Positions 7,854 through 14,303 of a stretch of 27,361 nucleotides of DNA are shown piece after piece (the stretch's first letter is position 1; every line of letters starts with the position of its first letter). The translations under genes and the position numbers were made by a program. The stretch covers positions 3,323-30,683 of the forward strand of contig NZDM01000012.1 in assembly GCA_002690085.1 (NCBI GenBank), in the 5' to 3' direction. The stretch is from Flavobacteriaceae bacterium (lineage in GTDB: Bacteria; Bacteroidota; Bacteroidia; Flavobacteriales; Flavobacteriaceae). Under the pieces are notes generated by a model. That model made no database searches and was not told where the DNA came from. It saw only the letters and a program-made list of their open reading frames with translations.

Positions 7854-8228
7854 ATGAGAATCGACAAGTTTTTATGGTGTGTTCGCTATTTTAAAACGCG
7901 AAGTTTGGCAACAAATGCCTGTAAAAAAGGCAAGGTTAAAGTCAATGATCAAGTGGTGAAGCCGAGTCGGGAAGTTTATCCTACTGAAAAAATAATGGTT
8001 AGAATAAAGCAAGTCAACTACCAATTGACCATTCTAGAATTACCTAAAAGCAGAATGGGAGCGAAACTAGTTGATATTTACAGAACTGATACCACACCAA
8101 AGTCTGAATTTGAAGCCCAAGAACTTTTGAAATATTCAAAGGATTATTACAGAACTAAAGGGGAAGGACGTCCCACCAAAAAAAGCAGAAGAGACATTGA
8201 AGATTATTTAGATTTTGATGACAATTAA
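7854..8228 (+). CDS. S4-domain RNA-binding protein, Hsp15-like
   Basis: This 124-residue basic protein starts MRIDKFLWCVRYFKTRSLAT, the classic opening of the S4 RNA-binding domain in the Hsp15 (HslR) family, followed by ACKKGKVKVNDQVVKPSREV (residues 22-41). Hsp15 in E. coli binds the large ribosomal subunit when it carries a stalled nascent chain and helps recycle it. The remaining part is lysine/arginine-rich (YYRTKGEGRPTKKSRRDIED) with an acidic tail. A consensus -7 box lies just upstream; the next gene, 46 bases downstream, has its own. The family call is firm. That its role matches E. coli Hsp15 is inferred from similarity only. Confidence 0.88.
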   Translation: MRIDKFLWCVRYFKTRSLATNACKKGKVKVNDQVVKPSREVYPTEKIMVRIKQVNYQLTILELPKSRMGAKLVDIYRTDTTPKSEFEAQELLKYSKDYYRTKGEGRPTKKSRRDIEDYLDFDDN

Positions 8229-8252
8229 ACAACAACTGTAAAATGTCTTTTT

Positions 8253-8260
8253 TATATTTG
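8253..8260 (+). promoter_or_regulatory. -7 box of the phosphoribosyltransferase promoter
   Basis: TATATTTG (8253-8260) is an exact TAnnTTTG match 14 bases before the ATG at 8275, implying a leader of only a few bases. No convincing -33 TTG is seen. Confidence 0.5.
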
Positions 8261-8274
8261 AATAAATTATAATC

Positions 8275-8778
8275 ATGGCCTTATCACAAAATTGCATTCT
8301 TAACAATGAAGAAATCAACCATAAAATTCGTAGGATTACCTATCAAATTTACGAATCAAACGTGGATGAAAAAGAAGTAGTTTTGGCAGGCATACAAAGT
8401 AATGGTTACTTTTTGGCTCAAAAGATCAAAAACAAATTAGAAGAGATTTCTAAAATTAAAGGAACTTTATGTTCAGTGAAAATAAATAAAAAAAACCCTT
8501 ACAGTGTTGTTGAAACATCTTTGAGTCCAGAACAATACGCCGAGAAGTCCTTGGTATTAATTGACGATGTTTTACATTCTGGCACTACCCTTATTTATGG
8601 TGTTAAACACTTCCTAGAAACACCGTTGAAACAATTTAAAACTGCTGTTCTAGTTAATAGGAATCACAAAAAATACCCTGTTAAAGCAGATTTCAAAGGT
8701 ATCTCACTTTCAACTTCACTAAATGAGCATGTCGATGTGATTTTTAAAGACAATAATGCCAAAGTTGTGCTAATTTAA
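8275..8778 (+). CDS. PyrR-like phosphoribosyltransferase
   Basis: The 167-residue protein has the type I phosphoribosyltransferase fold. The PRPP-binding loop LVLIDDVLHSGTT lies at 93-105, and the N-terminal pyrophosphate-side segment VVLAGIQSNGYFLAQKI at 35-51. The C-terminal part (AVLVNRNHKKYPVKADFKG, 124-142, then STS...EHVDV) follows the layout of PyrR, the uracil-binding regulator/uracil phosphoribosyltransferase (there VLVDRGHRELPI.AD..G..PTS..E). The substrate is not certain, and no pyrimidine genes are near, so I give no symbol. Its last 9 bases overlap the end of the shikimate kinase gene on the other strand. It has its own -7 box, with a very short leader. Confidence 0.85.
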   Translation: MALSQNCILNNEEINHKIRRITYQIYESNVDEKEVVLAGIQSNGYFLAQKIKNKLEEISKIKGTLCSVKINKKNPYSVVETSLSPEQYAEKSLVLIDDVLHSGTTLIYGVKHFLETPLKQFKTAVLVNRNHKKYPVKADFKGISLSTSLNEHVDVIFKDNNAKVVLI

Positions 8779-9288
8779 AGCGCTATTTATTTCTAGAACA
8801 ATTTGATCAATTTGCATTGAACTAACTTCAATAGTTAATTCAGCTTGGGTGTAGAATGCTGAACGCTCAAAAAGATGTTTGCCAATAAAATCAGAAAGTT
8901 TTTCGTCGGGAATATTGGCAATTAAGGGCCGATTAGATTTCTCAGTAATCAAGCGCTTAGTCAGGGATTTCACTGAGGCTTTTAGGTATACAGTAAAAAC
9001 ATTGGGATGACATAATAAATACGGAAGTATATCTCCATAACAGGGTGTACCCCCACCCAAGGCCAAAACTAAATTAGAATGGGAGTTGCAAATTTCAAAT
9101 ACAGCCTTTCTTTCGATATCACGAAATTCAAGCGCACCTTTGGTCTCAAATAAATTTGATATAGAGGATGCTTGCTGTTTTTCAATATAAGAATCAAGGT
9201 CTATAAACGCAGCGTTTAATCGATTTGCCAATGGTTTTCCAACGGATGATTTACCAGAACCCATATATCCCAAAAGAACAACAATCAT
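8770..9288 (-). CDS. aroK: Shikimate kinase
   Basis: Shikimate kinase phosphorylates shikimate at the 3-hydroxyl with ATP, the fifth step of the chorismate pathway. With the ATG at 9288 the protein has 172 residues, the usual size; a TTG two codons upstream is a possible but less likely start. It opens directly with the P-loop, MIVVLLGYMGSGKSSVGKPL, followed by the shikimate-binding DLD (FIDLDSYIE), the FRDIE motif with its arginine, the Walker-B-like LALGGGTP, and the LID region SNRPLI. The reading frame ends by overlapping the tail of the convergent phosphoribosyltransferase gene by 9 bases, so each transcript must run antisense to the other's end. I saw no consensus promoter box upstream. 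Confidence 0.95.
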   Translation of the reverse strand: MIVVLLGYMGSGKSSVGKPLANRLNAAFIDLDSYIEKQQASSISNLFETKGALEFRDIERKAVFEICNSHSNLVLALGGGTPCYGDILPYLLCHPNVFTVYLKASVKSLTKRLITEKSNRPLIANIPDEKLSDFIGKHLFERSAFYTQAELTIEVSSMQIDQIVLEINSALN

Positions 9289-9360
9289 ATACAATTTTTA
9301 GTTACTTAAAAGCGCCCGAATAATAAGACAAAAAAACGAAAAAATATTGAAAGAAAAATA

Positions 9361-9390
9361 TTGTATTATTAATTAAACACTTTATCTTTG
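9361..9390 (+). promoter_or_regulatory. Promoter of the tRNA pair
   Basis: TTG (9361-9363), a 19-base spacer and TATCTTTG (9383-9390) form an exact Bacteroidota -33/-7 promoter, ending 25 bases before the first base of tRNA-Lys. Confidence 0.8.
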
Positions 9391-9415
9391 CAGCCGCTAT
9401 TATACACATCTCAAA

Positions 9416-9488
9416 GACTTGGTAGCTCAGTTGGTAGAGCATCTCCCTTTTAAGGAGAGGGTCCTGGGTTCGAGCCCCAGCCAAGTCA
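9416..9488 (+). tRNA. tRNA-Lys (UUU)
   Basis: A complete 73-base cloverleaf. The acceptor arm GACTTGG pairs with CCAAGTC. The D arm is GCTC-AGTTGGTAGA-GC, and the anticodon stem TCTCC/GGAGA encloses the loop CTTTTAA with anticodon TTT. The T arm is CTGGG-TTCGAGC-CCCAG, and the discriminator base is A. No CCA end is encoded. UUU reads both AAA and AAG lysine codons. It follows a consensus promoter and is separated from tRNA-Leu by a hairpin. Confidence 0.97.
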
Positions 9489-9490
9489 CT

Positions 9491-9519
9491 AAAAGTTAAG
9501 CCTGGTCTTAACTTTTTTT
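9491..9519 (+). terminator. Terminator-like hairpin between the two tRNAs
   Basis: AAAAGTTAAG (9491-9500) pairs with CTTAACTTTT (9507-9516) around the loop CCTGGT, followed by further T residues (to 9519). It has the form of an intrinsic terminator, yet only 14 bases remain before tRNA-Leu, too few for a promoter. It may be a leaky terminator or a processing structure. Confidence 0.6.
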
Positions 9520-9533
9520 CTTCAAAATCAAAT

Positions 9534-9618
9534 GCGCACGTGGCGGAATTGGTAGACGCGCTAGCTTGAGGGGCTAGTGGGAATTATTCCCGTGGAAGTT
9601 CGAGTCTTCTCGTGCGCA
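9534..9618 (+). tRNA. tRNA-Leu (GAG)
   Basis: An 85-base class II tRNA with a long variable arm. The acceptor arm GCGCACG pairs with CGTGCGC. The anticodon stem CTAGC/GCTAG encloses the loop TTGAGGG with anticodon GAG. The variable arm TGGGAATTATTCCCG forms a stem, and the T arm contains TTCGAGT. The discriminator base is A and CCA is not encoded. GAG reads CUC and CUU leucine codons. Confidence 0.96.
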
Positions 9619-9687
9619 CATTATTATAAAATCTTGATTTTTTTGTTACTTTTTTTGTAATTCATAAATTCCAAATCTATCGTAAAA

Positions 9688-9744
9688 ATGAGCACCACTG
9701 AAGCCGTATTGAAAATTAAAGACATGGAAAATATTGAAAATTAA
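9688..9744 (+). pseudogene. 18-codon ORF, possible relic of a MerR-type regulator gene
   Basis: The ORF encodes MSTTEAVLKIKDMENIEN and stops. Residues 9-15 (KIKDMEN) resemble the opening of MerR-family regulators that, as I recall, precede carotenoid genes in many Flavobacteriaceae (SIKDLENLSGIKAHTIR-type start). The match breaks off just where the helix-turn-helix would begin, and no further MerR-like sequence is seen before crtI. A 13-base direct repeat (tattgaaaattaa, 9707-9719 and 9732-9744, spaced 25 bases apart) covers its end and lies in different frames, hinting at a small rearrangement. It may instead be a chance ORF or a leader peptide. Confidence 0.35.
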
Positions 9745-9756
9745 GTTAAAGTTTTA

Positions 9757-9782
9757 TAAAAATCCTCGGCGATGGATTTTTA
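9757..9782 (+). terminator. Terminator-like hairpin in front of crtI
   Basis: TAAAAATCC (9757-9765) pairs perfectly with GGATTTTTA (9774-9782) around the loop TCGGCGAT. The stem ends in a T run, as in an intrinsic terminator. It lies only 30 bases before the crtI ATG. It could close the tRNA or relic transcript, or act as an attenuator if the crt promoter is upstream. Confidence 0.55.
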
Positions 9783-9812
9783 AACCGGTGTTTTCATTAA
9801 TTTAGTATTAAA

Positions 9813-11273
9813 ATGAAAAAGTCTATACAAATAATAGGATCCGGATTTTCATCACTCTCAGCCGCTTGTTATTTAGCGAAATCAGGTTATAAAGTCTCCA
9901 TTTTTGAAAAAAACAGCAAAGTTGGAGGTCGCGCGGGACAATTAAAAAAAGAGGGCTTCACTTTTGATATTGGGCCTTCCTGGTATTGGATGCCAGACGT
10001 TTTCGATCGCTTCTTTAATGACTTTGGGAAAAAGACTTCTGATTACTACATAATTGATAAGTTAGATCCGGCTTATCGAATATTTTTTGAGGATGAAGTA
10101 ATGACTATTGGAGATTCTCTTGAAAAAATTTGTTTGGAATTCGAACGAATTGAAAAGGGAAGTGGAGTTAAATTAAAAAAGTTTATTAAAAAAGCCCAAG
10201 AAAACTATGGAATCGCCGTTAACAAGATTCTTTACAAAGCACCAGGAATATCTCCAAAAGAGCTGGTTACTACAGAAACTATCCTAAGAATTGATCAGTT
10301 TTTTAAAACAATTAGTCAAGAAGTTAGAAAAAGATTTAAGAATCCCAAACTGATATCGACTCTAGAGTTTCCTTCTTTGTTTCTAGGTGCCAAACCTAAT
10401 AAAACACCTTCTTTTTTTAGTTTTATGAATTTTGCAGACTTTGGATTGGGAACATGGCACCCAAGAGGTGGTATGTATGAAATTATCAAAGGGATGAAAT
10501 CATTGGCAATTGAACTTGGGGTTAAAATACACACCAATCACAATATTGATAAAATAGTTGTTAAAAACAATGCTGCAATAGGACTCAAAACAAAAGGAAG
10601 TTTAATAAAATCAGACATCGTTATCAGTGGGGCAGATTACCACCACTCTGAAACCCTTTTAGACATTAAATACCGCCAATATTCAGAGACTTATTGGAAC
10701 AGCAAAGTATTTGCACCATCCTCATTGCTCTTTTACATTGGACTCGACAAAAAAATAAAAAACACAGAGCACCACAATCTGTTTTTTGATGCTAATTTTG
10801 AAACACACGCTGAAGAAATTTATGATAATCCTAAATGGCCAAGTCATCCATTATTTTATGTAAATATTCCCTCAAAAACAGACCCATCGATGGCGCCAAA
10901 AAACTGTGATGCTTTGTTTATTTTGATGCCCATTGCTCCAGGACTTAAAGATACTGATTCGCTGAGAAATCATTACTTAGAAAATATTCTTAAAAGATTT
11001 GAAGAAAAAACAGGACAATCAATTCAAAATAATATTATCTTTAAAGAATCGTTTTGTGTTAAAGATTTCAAGTCCAAATACAATTCGTATAAAGGAAATG
11101 CCTATGGCATGGCAATGACATTATTGCAAACTGCTTTTTTAAGGCCTAAATTGAAAAGTAAAAAAGTTAAAAATTTGTATTTTACAGGACAATTAACTGT
11201 TCCAGGACCCGGGGTACCGCCGTCGCTAATATCCGGAAAACTTACTTCAGAACTCATTCAAAAAGTTCTTTAG
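9813..11273 (+). CDS. crtI: Phytoene desaturase (lycopene-forming)
   Basis: CrtI is an FAD-dependent membrane-associated desaturase that converts phytoene to lycopene. The 486-residue protein starts with the dinucleotide-binding fold IQIIGSGFSSLSAACYLAKS, continues IFEKNSKVGGRAGQL and FTFDIGPSWYWMPDVF, all typical of bacterial CrtI, and ends with the family signature YFTGQLTVPGPGVPPSLISG (about 456-475). The length is normal. The usual third glycine of the GxGxxG loop is serine (GSGFSSL), which I believe is common in flavobacterial CrtI. It heads the operon crtI-crtB-crtZ-crtY. The 194-base spacer upstream shows no consensus promoter, but it does hold a hairpin and a short relic-like ORF. The assignment is secure. 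Confidence 0.95.
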   Translation: MKKSIQIIGSGFSSLSAACYLAKSGYKVSIFEKNSKVGGRAGQLKKEGFTFDIGPSWYWMPDVFDRFFNDFGKKTSDYYIIDKLDPAYRIFFEDEVMTIGDSLEKICLEFERIEKGSGVKLKKFIKKAQENYGIAVNKILYKAPGISPKELVTTETILRIDQFFKTISQEVRKRFKNPKLISTLEFPSLFLGAKPNKTPSFFSFMNFADFGLGTWHPRGGMYEIIKGMKSLAIELGVKIHTNHNIDKIVVKNNAAIGLKTKGSLIKSDIVISGADYHHSETLLDIKYRQYSETYWNSKVFAPSSLLFYIGLDKKIKNTEHHNLFFDANFETHAEEIYDNPKWPSHPLFYVNIPSKTDPSMAPKNCDALFILMPIAPGLKDTDSLRNHYLENILKRFEEKTGQSIQNNIIFKESFCVKDFKSKYNSYKGNAYGMAMTLLQTAFLRPKLKSKKVKNLYFTGQLTVPGPGVPPSLISGKLTSELIQKVL

Positions 11274-11305
11274 AGAATTGTACCAGGCACTAAAAATGTA
11301 AGATT

Positions 11306-12145
11306 ATGAAATCTATTTTTGACATTGTATCAAAGGACTGTAGTAAAATTGTTACGAAAACCTACAGTACATCTTTCTCGATGGCAACGAAAATGCTTTC
11401 AAGCTCCATTCGTCAAGATATTTATAATATTTATGGTTTTGTCAGATTGGCTGATGAAATTGTAGACTCGTTTCACGATTATCCCAAGGAGAAATTGTTT
11501 GCCAAATTTGAATCCGATTTAGAAATATCGCTTCAAAATAAAATCAGCCTAAATCCGATTCTGAATGCTTTTCAATATACCTATCACAAATGTAATATTG
11601 ATCGTGAACTTGTAGATGCCTTTATGGATTCTATGCGACTGGATTTACATAAATCAACCTACAAAACAGAAGAAGAATATAAAAATTACATCTATGGCTC
11701 TGCGGATGTTGTTGGTCTTATGTGTCTAAAAGTTTTTGTCAACGGAAATCAAGAAAAATACAATTGCTTAAAAGATTTTGCAATGGCCCTAGGCTCAGCG
11801 TTTCAAAAAGTTAACTTTCTTAGAGATCTCAAAGCAGATTACGAAGGTTTAAACCGAACCTATTTTCCAAATACAGACTTAGAAAATCTAGATGAAGCAG
11901 CCAAACAGCAAATCATTGATGATATTGAAAATGATTTTTCTGAGGGTCTTAAAGGAATTAAAATGTTGCCATTAGAAGCTAAATTTGGCGTTTTTATGGC
12001 CTATCGTTATTACAGACAATTGCTTAAAAAATTAAAGAAAACACCAGCACTCGAAATAAAAAATACACGCATCCGAGTACCCAATTACAAAAAGATTGAA
12101 TTGTTGACGCGTAGTTATGTAAAATATCATCTCAATTTATTATAG
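11306..12145 (+). CDS. crtB: Phytoene synthase
   Basis: CrtB condenses two geranylgeranyl diphosphates head to head into phytoene, the first committed step of carotenoid synthesis. The 279-residue all-helical protein shows the trans-isoprenyl synthase signatures: KTYSTSFSMATKML (18-31), the first Asp-rich motif RLADEIVDS (47-55, Asp50 and Asp54), YIYGSADVVGLMC (129-140), and the second Asp-rich motif FLRDLKADYEGLNRTYFP (171-188, Asp174 and Asp178). It starts 32 bases after crtI and is followed 3 bases later by crtZ. Squalene synthase belongs to the same fold, but the carotenoid operon context decides for CrtB. Confidence 0.94.
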   Translation: MKSIFDIVSKDCSKIVTKTYSTSFSMATKMLSSSIRQDIYNIYGFVRLADEIVDSFHDYPKEKLFAKFESDLEISLQNKISLNPILNAFQYTYHKCNIDRELVDAFMDSMRLDLHKSTYKTEEEYKNYIYGSADVVGLMCLKVFVNGNQEKYNCLKDFAMALGSAFQKVNFLRDLKADYEGLNRTYFPNTDLENLDEAAKQQIIDDIENDFSEGLKGIKMLPLEAKFGVFMAYRYYRQLLKKLKKTPALEIKNTRIRVPNYKKIELLTRSYVKYHLNLL

Positions 12146-12148
12146 GCC

Positions 12149-12604
12149 ATGATCATAAACACAATACTTTGGATATTCGTTTTTCTATCGACCTTTTTTA
12201 TCATGGAATTTATGGCTTGGTTCACCCATAAATACATCATGCATGGGTTTTTGTGGAGCTTACACAAAGACCATCACCACAAAGATCACGATAGTTGGTT
12301 TGAGCGCAATGATGCCTTTTTTATTTTTTATGCAGTGGTAAGCATGAGTTGCTTTTATCTCTGGAGCTACGAAGGCTTTTGGGCTGGCCTTCCTATTGGC
12401 TTTGGTATTATGGCGTATGGTGCGACCTATTTTATAGTGCATGACATTTTTATACACCAACGTTTTAAAATGTTTAGAAAAGCCAATAATTGGTATGCAA
12501 AAGGCGTGCGTAGGGCTCATAAAATGCATCACAAACACCGTGGTAAAAAAGATGGGGAATGTTTTGGAATGTTGGTCGTTCCTTTTAAATATTTTAGGAA
12601 GTAG
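12149..12604 (+). CDS. crtZ: Beta-carotene hydroxylase (fatty acid hydroxylase/sterol desaturase family)
   Basis: CrtZ is a di-iron membrane enzyme that hydroxylates both rings of beta-carotene, giving zeaxanthin. The 151-residue protein carries the complete histidine set of the family: HKYIMH (27-32), HKDHH (39-43), HDIFIH (98-103) and HKMHH (124-128), that is, two HX4H and two HX2HH motifs that bind the iron pair. Hydrophobic stretches at 3-22, 55-72 and 78-97 form the membrane part. Its start follows the crtB stop by 3 bases and its stop precedes crtY by 3 bases, so the genes are tightly coupled. With no ketolase (crtW) in the operon, zeaxanthin is the expected product of the cluster. Confidence 0.94.
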   Translation: MIINTILWIFVFLSTFFIMEFMAWFTHKYIMHGFLWSLHKDHHHKDHDSWFERNDAFFIFYAVVSMSCFYLWSYEGFWAGLPIGFGIMAYGATYFIVHDIFIHQRFKMFRKANNWYAKGVRRAHKMHHKHRGKKDGECFGMLVVPFKYFRK

Positions 12605-12607
12605 ATT

Positions 12608-13297
12608 GTGAATTCGCTCTATCTATGGCTTAATATTGGCTCCATTGCTGTTCCGCTCTTATACAGCTTTCATCCGAAATTACAACTTTACAAAAAATTT
12701 CATTGGCTATTGTTGTCCCTAATGCTCACCATGAGTGTTTTTATTCCTTGGGATGTGATTTTTACAATGAATGGTGTCTGGGGCTTTAATTCTGATTACT
12801 TTTTAGGATTTGAAATTTTCAGCCTTCCTTTGGAAGAATGGCTCTTTTTTATATGTATACCCTTTTCTTGTGTATTTACACATTATGCATTATTACTATA
12901 CTTCCCTAATTTAAAGCTCAATAAAGTAGCCACAAAAGCCATAAGCATAAGTCTTGTTTTAATTTTATTTATTCTAGCTCTAGCCAATTATGACAAATGG
13001 TACACATTGGTGAATTTTAGTTTGGCAATACCATTAACATGGCTTGTTTACAAATATAACCCCCAACTTCTCCAACATTTTTTCTTAACTTTTCTAGTCA
13101 TGCTTATTCCCTTTTTTATTGTTAATGGGGTTCTGACAGGCAGTTGGATTGACAATCAAGTTGTTTGGTACAATGATGCGGAGAATTTAGGAATACGTAT
13201 GGGAACAATTCCTGTTGAAGATAGCATCTACGCCTATTCTATGATTTTGATGAATCTATACTACTTTGAATATCTCGGTTCTAGGTTTAAAAAATAA
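12608..13297 (+). CDS. Lycopene cyclase, fused CrtYcd type
   Basis: This 229-residue membrane protein matches the lycopene cyclase-domain family in which CrtYc and CrtYd halves are fused in one chain. The first half contains WDVIFTMNGVWGF (48-60) and LPLEEWLFFICIPF (73-86). The second repeats the pattern with GIRMGTIPVEDSIYAYSM (195-212). The PxE(E/D) glutamates in each half are the conserved catalytic-type residues. About seven hydrophobic helices are visible. It would close both ends of lycopene to beta-rings, giving beta-carotene, the substrate of CrtZ. The start is GTG at 12608, 3 bases after the crtZ stop; no in-frame ATG fits better. It is the last gene of the carotenoid operon. Confidence 0.92.
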   Translation: MNSLYLWLNIGSIAVPLLYSFHPKLQLYKKFHWLLLSLMLTMSVFIPWDVIFTMNGVWGFNSDYFLGFEIFSLPLEEWLFFICIPFSCVFTHYALLLYFPNLKLNKVATKAISISLVLILFILALANYDKWYTLVNFSLAIPLTWLVYKYNPQLLQHFFLTFLVMLIPFFIVNGVLTGSWIDNQVVWYNDAENLGIRMGTIPVEDSIYAYSMILMNLYYFEYLGSRFKK

Positions 13298-13316
13298 AAG
13301 AACTCGGACTGAAGGA

Positions 13317-13333
13317 AAAATATGAAATATTTT
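13317..13333. terminator. Weak AT-only hairpin between crtY and moxR ends
   Basis: AAAATAT (13317-13323) pairs with ATATTTT (13327-13333) around a 3-base loop in the 50-base gap between the convergent operons. On the minus strand it is followed by T residues. It contains only A-T pairs, so its strength is doubtful, but nothing better is seen there. Confidence 0.3.
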
Positions 13334-13347
13334 AGAGTGGTTAGAGT

Positions 13348-14301
13348 TTAATACAGGCTCTCAATGATAGTATCAACAGTGACACCTTCTGCTTCAGCTT
13401 TATAATTTTTTATAATCCTGTGGCGTAGAACACTTTTGGAAACCGCCTGAACATCTTCAATATCAGCTGAAAACTTACCATGAATAACTGCATGGGTTTT
13501 AGCGGCTAAGATTAAATTTTGAGATGCCCGAGGGCCTGCACCCCAGGATACAAATTCTTGAATTTTTTCTGAAGCTGTAGCAGTATTAGGCCTTGTTTTT
13601 GAAATCATTCTAACGGCATACTCAACCACATTATCTGCAACTGGAATTCTGCGAATTAGGCTTTGAAATTCTAAAACAGCTGTATCATCAAAGACAACCT
13701 CAACTAAAGATGAATGGGTGGAAGTGGTCTGTTTCACAACCGAAACTTCTTCTTCAAATGTAGGATACTCCAGATTTATTGCAAACATAAAGCGGTCCAA
13801 TTGGGCTTCTGGAAGTGGATAAGTACCTTCTTGTTCAATGGGGTTTTGTGTGGCCAAAACAAAATAAGGTTGCTCTAATTTATAATGATTTCCAGCAATC
13901 GTGACCGAGCGTTCCTGCATGGCTTCCAAAAGTGCTGCTTGGGTCTTTGGAGGGGTCCGATTGATTTCATCTGCTAAAACAATATTTGAAAAAACGGGGC
14001 CTTTAATAAACTTAAAATTCCGATCGTTGTCAAGAATTTCACTCCCGAGAATATCTGAGGGCATCAAATCTGGTGTGAATTGAATGCGTTTAAAATCTAA
14101 GCCCAAGGCTTTTGCAATGGTATTTACCATAAGAGTCTTTGCCAAGCCGGGTACACCTATCAACAATACATGACCACCTGAAAAAATAGATATTAAAATT
14201 TGTTCAATAACCGCCTCTTGACCCACAATAACTTTGGCAATTTCTTTCCTTAGTTGTTGGTATTGATCTAGATATTTCTCGATAGATTTAACGTCAGACA
14301 T
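13348..14301 (-). CDS. MoxR-family AAA+ ATPase
   Basis: MoxR ATPases are cytoplasmic chaperone-like AAA+ proteins that often activate or assemble partner complexes, commonly with DUF58 and von Willebrand-A proteins. The 317-residue protein has Walker A GVPGLAKT (49-56), the pre-sensor I segment FTPDLMPSDILGSE (75-88), Walker B VLADEIN (108-114) followed by RTPPKTQAALLEAM, and the MoxR signature ATQNPIEQEGTYPLPEAQLD, which includes sensor 1. A C-terminal lid domain follows. It starts 2 bases after the SurA-like isomerase gene, so it belongs to the same transcript. Its usual DUF58/VWA partners are not in the window, and the neighbouring chaperones may or may not be functionally linked. The family call is secure. 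Confidence 0.94.
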   Translation of the reverse strand: MSDVKSIEKYLDQYQQLRKEIAKVIVGQEAVIEQILISIFSGGHVLLIGVPGLAKTLMVNTIAKALGLDFKRIQFTPDLMPSDILGSEILDNDRNFKFIKGPVFSNIVLADEINRTPPKTQAALLEAMQERSVTIAGNHYKLEQPYFVLATQNPIEQEGTYPLPEAQLDRFMFAINLEYPTFEEEVSVVKQTTSTHSSLVEVVFDDTAVLEFQSLIRRIPVADNVVEYAVRMISKTRPNTATASEKIQEFVSWGAGPRASQNLILAAKTHAVIHGKFSADIEDVQAVSKSVLRHRIIKNYKAEAEGVTVDTIIESLY

Positions 14302-14303
14302 TC

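Noticed and set aside
9302..9484. Open frame on the minus strand across tRNA-Lys
   Set aside because: It is antisense to a complete tRNA and its promoter; the tRNA cloverleaf explains the sequence.
9628..9641. Small AAAAT/ATTTT hairpin after tRNA-Leu
   Set aside because: Only five A-T pairs; too weak to call a terminator in this T-rich stretch.
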